Below, in pieces: positions 57,828-64,000 of a stretch of DNA of 64,000 nt. The DNA comes from Pelotalea chapellei (GTDB lineage Bacteria; Desulfobacterota; Desulfuromonadia; Geobacterales; Pseudopelobacteraceae). Below the pieces are notes generated by a model. That model was not told where the DNA came from and searched no databases. It saw only the letters and a list, made by a program, of their open reading frames with translations. How positions within the stretch are numbered: the first letter of the stretch is position 1; each line of letters starts with the position of its first letter. The DNA lies in the NCBI RefSeq assembly GCF_018531195.1, contig NZ_JAHDYS010000004.1, positions 62,001 through 126,000 on the forward strand, read 5' to 3'. The translations under genes and the position numbers were made by a program.

Positions 57828-58949
57828 TTATAACACAACCAGATTATCGCGATGCACTATCACATCTCCATAGCGATATCCCAGTACTTCTTCTATTTCC
57901 TTGCTCTTACGGCCTGCCAGTTTAGCGATCTCGGTTACTGAATAATCCGCCAATCCACGAGCAAACTCTTTGCCGTCCAGCCCACAGATGCGCACACAGC
58001 CCCCCCTGTCAAAACGACCCTCCACCTGGACTACTCCTGACGGCAAAAGACTTCTTCCTTTTTTCTGCAGCACTTCACGCGCCCCGTCATCAACCGTAAT
58101 CCTTCCGGCAGGCTTGAGAGTGTAAGCGAGCCAGTGCTTGCGGCGGTTCAATCCGGCAGCGGCTGGAAGGAAAAGAGTGCCGACTTCACTCCCTTCCATT
58201 GCGTTAATGATGATTCCTGCTTGTTTGCCTAAAAGCAGCATGGTGGGAGCGCCGTTTCTGGCAGCTTTTTTGGCGGCAGCCACCTTTGTGGCCATACCGC
58301 CGGTACCGACAGCGGAGACGGCACCGCCTGCCATACGCTCGATATCACGGGTAACCGACCTCACCAGGGGAATCAACTGCGCCGCGGGGTCAGTTCGGGG
58401 ATCGGCATCATAGAGACCCTCGATGTCGGTGAGGATCATCAGCAGGTCAGCCTCAGCCATATTGGTTACCAGTGCCGACAGGTTGTCATTGTCGCCGAAC
58501 TTGATTTCATCCACCACCACCGTATCATTCTCGTTGATTACTGGAATGATGCCGAAGCCGAGCAGAGTATCAACAGTGGCACGGGCATTGAGAAAACGCT
58601 GCCTGCTCGCCAGATCCTCACTGGTGAGCAGCACCTGTGCTACCTTGAGACCATGTGGCTTCATGGCTTCCTCATAGGCCCGCATCAGGCGGGTCTGCCC
58701 TATGGCAGCAGCGGCTTGTTTCTGAGGAATAGTCTTCGGCTTCTCTAGCAGCCCCAGTTCGCTGCGTCCGGCGGCAATTGCTCCTGATGAAACAACTACT
58801 ACCTGCACCCCCTGCCCGCGCAGTGCTGCAATGTCATTGCAGATGCTTCCGATGACGGTCATATCAAGGGCACCGTCATCGTCGGTCAGCACGCGGCTAC
58901 CGATCTTGACCACCACTCGCTTGACGCCCTTCAGAAGTTTTTTGCGCAT
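57828..58949 (-). CDS. proB: Glutamate 5-kinase
   Basis: ATP-dependent phosphorylation of glutamate, first step of proline synthesis. The 373-residue protein has an amino-acid kinase domain ([46 protein letters not shown]) and a C-terminal PUA domain ([13 protein letters not shown], ending [10 protein letters not shown]). The start MRKKLLK is chosen for GGAGGAGTGGTG before it; the ATG overlaps the obgE stop (TGATG). The obgE-proB pairing is common in Geobacteraceae-type genomes. Confidence 0.96.
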   Translation of the reverse strand: MRKKLLKGVKRVVVKIGSRVLTDDDGALDMTVIGSICNDIAALRGQGVQVVVVSSGAIAAGRSELGLLEKPKTIPQKQAAAAIGQTRLMRAYEEAMKPHGLKVAQVLLTSEDLASRQRFLNARATVDTLLGFGIIPVINENDTVVVDEIKFGDNDNLSALVTNMAEADLLMILTDIEGLYDADPRTDPAAQLIPLVRSVTRDIERMAGGAVSAVGTGGMATKVAAAKKAARNGAPTMLLLGKQAGIIINAMEGSEVGTLFLPAAAGLNRRKHWLAYTLKPAGRITVDDGAREVLQKKGRSLLPSGVVQVEGRFDRGGCVRICGLDGKEFARGLADYSVTEIAKLAGRKSKEIEEVLGYRYGDVIVHRDNLVVL

Positions 58950-59965
58950 CACCACTCCTCCTCGGCCCTGCCCCACAGCCGCCGGGCGATCTCATCAAGA
59001 AGTTCTGGAATTCCTTCTCCGGTGGCAGATGAGATGGGAAACGTGCTGACCCCCTTTTTCTCGAACCAGGCTCTGATTTCCGGGAGCTGTTCCCGTGTTT
59101 GGGGAAGATCCATTTTCGTAATCACCACGACCTGCTCTTTAGCAGCCAATTCGGCGCTGAACATGGCGAGTTCGCGGGAAACAGCCTGATACTCGGCAAT
59201 GGGATCACGCTCCGGCATCCATGATATGTCCACAAGGTGCAGAAGAATGCCGGAACGTTCCAGGTGTTTCAAGAAGCGGTGGCCAAGACCGGCACCCTCA
59301 TGAGCACCCTCGATGATGCCTGGTATGTCAGCCATGACAAAAGAAAGTTTATTCTTGTAAGGCACCACTCCCAGGGAAGGCTTGATGGTGGTGAATGGGT
59401 AATCGGCAACTTTAGGGCGTGCTGCTGATATTTTGCTGATCAACGAAGATTTGCCGGCATTGGGCAGCCCCAGCAGCCCCACATCTGCCATAAGCTTCAG
59501 CTCCAGGCGCACCTTGCGCTCTTCACCTTCCTCCCCCGGTTGAGCGAATTTGGGAGCCTTGTTGGTAGCACTGGCAAAACGGGCATTACCCTGCCCCCCT
59601 CTGCCTCCCTTCAACAGAATCACCCGCTGACCGTTTTCGGTCAGGTCGGCCAACTGATCGCCAGTCTCCGCATCCCTGATGACCGTTCCTACCGGCACCC
59701 GAATCAGCCTGTCTGCACCAGCGGCTCCATGACGATCCTTGCCCATGCCGTTATGACCACTTTCCGCTTTCTGATGCGGCTTGTGGCGCAGCTCCAATAA
59801 AGTAGATAGATTGGAGACCGCTTCAAAAATCACGTCGCCCCCCTTGCCGCCATCACCTCCATTGGGACCGCCAAAGGCAATGAACTTCTCCCGCCGGAAC
59901 GATACACATCCAGCTCCGCCGTGACCGGAAGAGGCAAACAAGGTTACTTCATCTATAAATTTCAC
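58949..59965 (-). CDS. obgE: GTPase Obg
   Basis: Ribosome-associated GTPase involved in 50S assembly and stress response. The 338-residue protein has the glycine-rich Obg domain ([36 protein letters not shown]) and the G domain with P-loop [10 protein letters not shown], switch [16 protein letters not shown] and TKMD. It lacks the C-terminal OCT domain found in some Gram-positive Obg proteins. proB overlaps its stop. rplU and rpmA, frequent upstream partners, are absent; rdgC lies upstream instead. Confidence 0.97.
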   Translation of the reverse strand: MKFIDEVTLFASSGHGGAGCVSFRREKFIAFGGPNGGDGGKGGDVIFEAVSNLSTLLELRHKPHQKAESGHNGMGKDRHGAAGADRLIRVPVGTVIRDAETGDQLADLTENGQRVILLKGGRGGQGNARFASATNKAPKFAQPGEEGEERKVRLELKLMADVGLLGLPNAGKSSLISKISAARPKVADYPFTTIKPSLGVVPYKNKLSFVMADIPGIIEGAHEGAGLGHRFLKHLERSGILLHLVDISWMPERDPIAEYQAVSRELAMFSAELAAKEQVVVITKMDLPQTREQLPEIRAWFEKKGVSTFPISSATGEGIPELLDEIARRLWGRAEEEW

Positions 59966-60029
59966 GTTTTTTTACCCTTTATGGTGAGACATTTACATCA
60001 AGTTAGTAGCGACTTATTCCAAAAAGCTA

Positions 60030-61223
60030 TTACATATTAGCAGCTTCAATCTTCTGATTGCCTTCAAGCCACTGCTGGATAGTAATCAGGCGGTCATTCC
60101 ATTTATCACCGAGGCGCTCCTGCAAGAAGACCTTGAACAAGCTTTCAAAAAGCTGCATCCCCTGCTCCAGCAGAAACATGCGCTCGAAAAAAGCTGCTTC
60201 ACGTTCACTCATCTCGTCAACTGTCCTGTCACGTTCAATGCGAATCTGGGGGCATTTGAGCGAGGCCAGGCCAAAGGTTTCTCCCTTAAGAGTCAGCTTC
60301 CACTGGTTTTCATCCTTCTCCAGATAGATAGTGGCACTGGTGATCTTCTTGCCGCCTTTGACGGCTGAAATCGCTTCCAGGTAATTATCCTGGGAGCCGG
60401 AGACCGATACCTTCTGAATGCCACCATCCTCGCTTCCACCTTGCAACTGGATGCGATCATCGATCCAGGCCGAGAAGCGTTCCCCCGAGCTGAAATGTCC
60501 GGCACGGCAGACAGAATATTCACCCTCACCATTCAGTCCGCGCTGCAGAATCCAAAGCATGAAATCCCAGCCCAACCACTGGTTGTCCCGCATCAAAGCG
60601 GCCGCTGAGTCGGAATTAGCCTGATTGGCAGCCTCAAGCTTGTCCAGCAGTTGTCCATCCAGCAGCATACGAGCACGAGCAAAGGGATGGATAGCAAGCG
60701 GATGCAATCCTTCAAATCCTTTGCGAAAAATATCTTCAAAACGTTCGACAGCGCTACTGCCAAGACTAAAAAGCGTGAGTATTCCGGTTTTCTGATCCCA
60801 GACCACATCCACCGTGGAAGGAACCGGCAGACACCTGGCCATCAATCGTACCTGGACCAGCTCCTTGATTTCCTCACGTTTCTTCTTTGGTGTACGACGC
60901 AGATTGGGGTATTGGGAAAGAAACATCCCTTCCTCACGTGCGGTATGTGATTTGAGAACTGCGGCAGGAATCTTGCGCTGGTCACGCCGTAGTGAAAACA
61001 CCAGATAGTTGTCCCGCCAAAATGCAGAAGGTACATCAAAAACGGAATTATCAGGGTGATCAACCTGGGTCCACCCCTCGGAGAGTTCTTCGCTTGAGTT
61101 CTCTATGCTTTGAAAAGCCCTGGCAGACAGTTTCTGGGAAAACCATTGAAACTCGTCACTGGTGGGCAGATTGCCGGTAATTGTGAACTGGATGATACTG
61201 ACTGTATTTGCATAAACTCCCAT
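60030..61223 (-). CDS. rdgC: RdgC-like recombination-associated protein
   Basis: A homologue of RdgC, a ring-shaped DNA-binding protein that limits RecA activity in E. coli. Matching pattern along the chain: EGWTQVDHPD near GWV, FSLRRDQRKIPAAVLKSH, PKKKREEIKELVQVRLMARC, and VVWDQKTGILTLFSLGSSAVERF. At 397 residues it is about 90 longer than E. coli RdgC, with the extra length in the middle and C-terminal third. A distant AAAGGATG and a long spacer precede the ATG, so the start may lie further downstream. It stands alone between obgE and the second NapH-like gene. Confidence 0.75.
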   Translation of the reverse strand: MGVYANTVSIIQFTITGNLPTSDEFQWFSQKLSARAFQSIENSSEELSEGWTQVDHPDNSVFDVPSAFWRDNYLVFSLRRDQRKIPAAVLKSHTAREEGMFLSQYPNLRRTPKKKREEIKELVQVRLMARCLPVPSTVDVVWDQKTGILTLFSLGSSAVERFEDIFRKGFEGLHPLAIHPFARARMLLDGQLLDKLEAANQANSDSAAALMRDNQWLGWDFMLWILQRGLNGEGEYSVCRAGHFSSGERFSAWIDDRIQLQGGSEDGGIQKVSVSGSQDNYLEAISAVKGGKKITSATIYLEKDENQWKLTLKGETFGLASLKCPQIRIERDRTVDEMSEREAAFFERMFLLEQGMQLFESLFKVFLQERLGDKWNDRLITIQQWLEGNQKIEAANM

Positions 61224-61314
61224 AATCGTTACTGCATCCTTTCTTATTCATCTGGTTGTACAAACGGTCTGACACTATGCCATAGATGGAAGTGAAGTTC
61301 CAATGTAATCAGGG

Positions 61315-62289
61315 CTAGGGTTGCCTTCCCTGCAGCAGACGATACTCTGAGCTGTTTATGGCAGAATGCCAGTAACCTGAAGTTTTACCCAGGAGGGTTC
61401 CCCCATAAAAGACTGCCACTACCAGCAGAGCAAACAGCCATCCGGCTATGGTAAATTTCCCGACAACACGCATTGAAAGAGCACCCTGGGCACGACATTG
61501 ACTGATACAACGCCAGCAGCCAATGCATTCCGGAGAGTTGACGCTTTTTTTGTGCATTACATCGATATAAGTCGGGCAGACTTGACTGCAGACACCGCAC
61601 GAAACGCAAATCGTCCTGTCGCGTGTTACGCGGAAAGGCGACAGGGTGGCCACCAGACCCAAGAGGGCGCCATAGGGGCAAAGATATCGACAAAAGGGAT
61701 TGCGCAACAGCAGCGACACCGCAAATAATCCAAGAATAATACCAAGAGCCGCAGGTGAAATGTGCATGAAGAAATCCAGCAGACGCACATCGGACATTTT
61801 ATGATAATCGGACATGATAAACGCCTGCAAAGCATGGACATCCATCATCAGCACAATTGAGTAAACAAAGAAAATCAGCAGCAGATACTTTATCCCGCGC
61901 AGCGTTACATCAAGCCAACCCGGCGGCTTCAATAAACGCCGGAAGAAGTGAAAACCTGATTTCCAGGAACATTCGGAAATGGTAGCCACCGGGCATATCC
62001 ATGAGCAGAAAGAACGCCGTAAAACCAGCGACACAGCCAACACCGATAGAAAAATCACCACAGCCGCCGGATGAATCGGATTTATACCCAGACCCTTGAT
62101 CCAGCCTGACAAACCCAACAATCCTGAGATGGGAAGAAATGCTTCAATCCCTACGGGACGGGCAACCGGTTCGGTGGTGCCACGGACATACATCACAAAG
62201 TGGTAAAAACGGAAGCCAAGCAGGAGGGTGAAACAAAGGAATGAAAACTGGATCAGGATGCGAAGCGGCTGAACGTACCGGGCAGACAT
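61315..62289 (-). CDS. NapH-like membrane 4Fe-4S ferredoxin protein (second copy)
   Basis: A 324-residue paralogue of the protein at 29948-30946, with the same order of parts: N-terminal helices, ARPVGIEAFLPI, NPIHPAAVVIFL, CSWICPVATISE, CRYLCPYGALLGL, then CVSCGVCSQVCP and CIGCWRCISQCRAQG. Two ferredoxin-type [4Fe-4S] sites are therefore kept, although the last motif ends with Arg where Pro is usual. A final membrane helix closes the protein. A role in quinol-to-periplasm electron transfer is inferred from the family. Redox partners are not adjacent; HtrA is upstream. Confidence 0.84.
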   Translation of the reverse strand: MSARYVQPLRILIQFSFLCFTLLLGFRFYHFVMYVRGTTEPVARPVGIEAFLPISGLLGLSGWIKGLGINPIHPAAVVIFLSVLAVSLVLRRSFCSWICPVATISECSWKSGFHFFRRLLKPPGWLDVTLRGIKYLLLIFFVYSIVLMMDVHALQAFIMSDYHKMSDVRLLDFFMHISPAALGIILGLFAVSLLLRNPFCRYLCPYGALLGLVATLSPFRVTRDRTICVSCGVCSQVCPTYIDVMHKKSVNSPECIGCWRCISQCRAQGALSMRVVGKFTIAGWLFALLVVAVFYGGTLLGKTSGYWHSAINSSEYRLLQGRQP

Positions 62290-62413
62290 GATTTCTCCGA
62301 GATGCGGGGGTACTTCTCTTGTAGCATAAAGCCATGAGGTTCACAAAGGAAAGCAAGTCTCGCCTCCTCCAGAGCCCTCATGGCTTTGTCATACTATCCC
62401 CTCTGTCTCGAGG

Positions 62414-63844
62414 TTATTCGGTTTTCATGGCAACATAATGGATACTGCCATCCTGGCGTTTGAGAAGCAGGCGAACCAGATCGCCTTTTTTCAGAGCAGC
62501 GAGCAAACTGCGGAAACTTTCTAATGTTTCAGGACGTTGACCGTTGACCTCGATAATGATTGAGCCAGTTGCAACGCCTGCCTCTTCTGCAGATGATCCC
62601 GGTTTTACCTCTGTAACAATAAGTCCCTTGCTTTCCTTCATTCCCATACGGTCAGCCAGTTCTTTGGAAAGTTCCTGCACCGTAATGCCAATCTTATCGC
62701 CATCGCCACTGCCACTGTTTGGTACAGCAGCCGCTATCTCTCCATCCTTCAATTTACCGACCGTTACGAACACATCCTGTTTTTTCCCCTCCCGAAAGAT
62801 CACCAGCTTGACCTTCTTGTTGATCGGGGTTCCCGCCACAAAACGGGGAAGCTCATTGCCGTCAATGATCCGCCTGCCGTCATACTCCAGAATGATATCA
62901 CCGGTCTTTAACCCTGCTTTCTCCGCAGGCGTGTCTTTCTCAACACTGGCAATCAGCGCTCCTTTTTCGGACTCAAGCCCGAAAGATTTGGCCAACTCCG
63001 GTGTCAAGGGCTGAAACCTGACACCGAGATAACCCCTGGTCACCTTGCCATTGCTGCGCAATTGTTCAACAACAGCCTTGACAGCATTGATCGGAATCGC
63101 AAATCCGATGCCACCGGCACCACCGCTGAGGATTGCGGTATTTATGCCGATTGCCTTACCGTCGGAACTGAACAATGGACCACCTGAGTTGCCGGGGTTG
63201 ATGGAGGCATCTGTCTGAATGAAATCGTCATACGGGCCGGTACCAATCACACGCCCCTTGGCGCTGACGATGCCTGCTGTCACTGTGTGGGAGAGACCGA
63301 ATGGGTTGCCAATCGCCATGACCCATTCACCTACCTCAAGTGAATCGCTGTCCCCCAATTCGACATGTGGAAGTGCCTGTTTATCACTTATTTTGATCAA
63401 CGCGATATCCAGTTTGTCGTCTTTTCCCTTGAGCTCGCCTTTCAACTCACGTCCATCTGAAAGCTTGACCATTACCTCATCTGCATCGTTGACCACATGA
63501 TTATTGGTGATGATATAACCTTCCGCACTGATGATGAAACCGCTGCCAAGACTCTGCTCGCGGCGCGGCCGCTGCTGAGGATTTTCATCATACATGCGTC
63601 CGAAAAAATCTTCGAAGAATTCATCAAAAGGTGTTTGGGGCTGTTGGGAGTGGGGGCGACGCATACGTTGCTTGGGTTTGATGGTTTTAGCTGTTCGAAT
63701 GTTGACTACAGTTGGCGTGAGCCGTTTGGACAGTTCCACAAAATCAGGACTGACCGGCTTGGCGAGTGAGACTCCAGGGAATACGAGCGCAACAACTACC
63801 CCTGTCACCCAAAGACGTACCGCTGAGACAATGGTTTTCGGCAT
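62414..63844 (-). CDS. degP: Periplasmic serine protease HtrA/DegP
   Basis: Heat-shock chaperone-protease for misfolded envelope proteins. The start MPKTIV was chosen for AGGAGGAAAAATT before it; upstream codons lack a ribosome-binding site. The 476-residue protein has a signal peptide (1-28) and a trypsin-like domain with His116 (IITNNHVVND), Asp147 (LDIALIKI) and Ser220 (INPGNSGGPLF). A Pro/Gln/Arg-rich LA-loop segment (55-95) precedes the barrel. Two PDZ domains follow (about 285-370 and 395-475). It is transcribed alone from an upstream promoter at the window edge. Confidence 0.96.
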   Translation of the reverse strand: MPKTIVSAVRLWVTGVVVALVFPGVSLAKPVSPDFVELSKRLTPTVVNIRTAKTIKPKQRMRRPHSQQPQTPFDEFFEDFFGRMYDENPQQRPRREQSLGSGFIISAEGYIITNNHVVNDADEVMVKLSDGRELKGELKGKDDKLDIALIKISDKQALPHVELGDSDSLEVGEWVMAIGNPFGLSHTVTAGIVSAKGRVIGTGPYDDFIQTDASINPGNSGGPLFSSDGKAIGINTAILSGGAGGIGFAIPINAVKAVVEQLRSNGKVTRGYLGVRFQPLTPELAKSFGLESEKGALIASVEKDTPAEKAGLKTGDIILEYDGRRIIDGNELPRFVAGTPINKKVKLVIFREGKKQDVFVTVGKLKDGEIAAAVPNSGSGDGDKIGITVQELSKELADRMGMKESKGLIVTEVKPGSSAEEAGVATGSIIIEVNGQRPETLESFRSLLAALKKGDLVRLLLKRQDGSIHYVAMKTE

Positions 63845-63923
63845 AATTTTTCCTCCTTGACCAGTAAAATAACAGCGAAGGGCGGTTCGCCATCGCGATT
63901 CCGCCCTCACCAACTCTTGCTAC

Positions 63924-63951
63924 AATATAACAACTAAAAGTTGAAAATCAA
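63924..63951 (-). promoter_or_regulatory. Putative degP promoter
   Basis: On the minus strand TTGATT (63946-63951), a 16-bp spacer and TATATT (63924-63929), about 80 bases before the degP start. No gene is seen in the remaining bases to the window end. Confidence 0.4.
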
Positions 63952-64000
63952 TGCCTGCAAGCTGTCATTCTTGTACTCTACTTACGACCTGGAAGCTGAC

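Overview
The window looks like a chromosomal segment of a Geobacteraceae-type member of the Desulfuromonadales/Geobacterales (anaerobic, Gram-negative). Reasons: a Gram-negative macromolecular-synthesis operon (rpsU-yqeY-cvpA-dnaG-rpoD), a hemerythrin-fused chemotaxis receptor, two NapH-like ferredoxin membrane proteins, the carboxynorspermidine route, thyX, and the neighbourhood of UDP-glucose dehydrogenase, UDP-glucuronate decarboxylase, an FtsB-like protein, argS and a SPOR protein. The species cannot be named from the sequence alone. Most of the window is dense housekeeping DNA in short operons. No rRNA, CRISPR array, intact insertion sequence or prophage was seen.

Layout. 1-5900: Kdp potassium system (kdpB cut by the window edge, kdpC, a frameshifted small secreted gene, kdpD). 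No kdpE follows; instead the kdpD 3' end runs into a remnant of the trpB C-terminus. 6000-13950: a patchy accessory stretch with a PIN/ribbon-helix-helix toxin-antitoxin pair and its palindromic operator, a flavin-oxidase-like gene, arginase plus an archaeal-type ornithine cyclodeaminase homologue, a pirin, a wrecked Fic gene, an A+T-rich beta-propeller lipoprotein, an aldo/keto reductase fragment and an SDR. 14100-18400: pta, a small amphipathic-repeat secreted protein, queC, a secreted OB-fold protein and a methyltransferase. 18400-28530: mutS, amidase, rsmI, ugd, UDP-xylose synthase, an FtsB-like protein, a 56-residue Cys-rich protein, argS and a SPOR protein, largely colinear. 28560-36110: initiator tRNA with a clear promoter and terminator, an EamA transporter, a NapH-like protein, carboxynorspermidine synthase and decarboxylase, a small unknown gene and priA. 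36200-39510: a MITE-like element, then two overlapping sensor-kinase genes. 39535-43970 (minus): rho, rpmE, thyX, DUF1385, prfA. 44470-51620: glyQ, glyS, hemerythrin MCP, hisH, hisA, hisF, hisE. 51650-57820: rpsU to rpoD and an unknown envelope protein. 57828-63844 (minus): obgE-proB, an rdgC homologue, a second NapH-like protein and an HtrA/DegP protease.

Functional links: arginase with the ornithine cyclodeaminase homologue would convert arginine to ornithine and then proline. The norspermidine pair makes a triamine. ugd and uxs supply UDP-glucuronate and UDP-xylose for envelope polysaccharide. The two NapH-like proteins are paralogues, and one has an FNR-like palindrome upstream. The hemerythrin receptor is translationally coupled to hisH.

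The most notable items are genome-plasticity signatures: the kdpD/trpB junction, two copies of a G/C-rich palindromic element (one inside the kdp operon), a second MITE-like element lying between a promoter and the sensor-kinase genes, a hexamer tandem repeat where the nspC ribosome-binding site should be, and the decayed Fic gene. No clearly new multi-gene defence or metabolic system was recognised.
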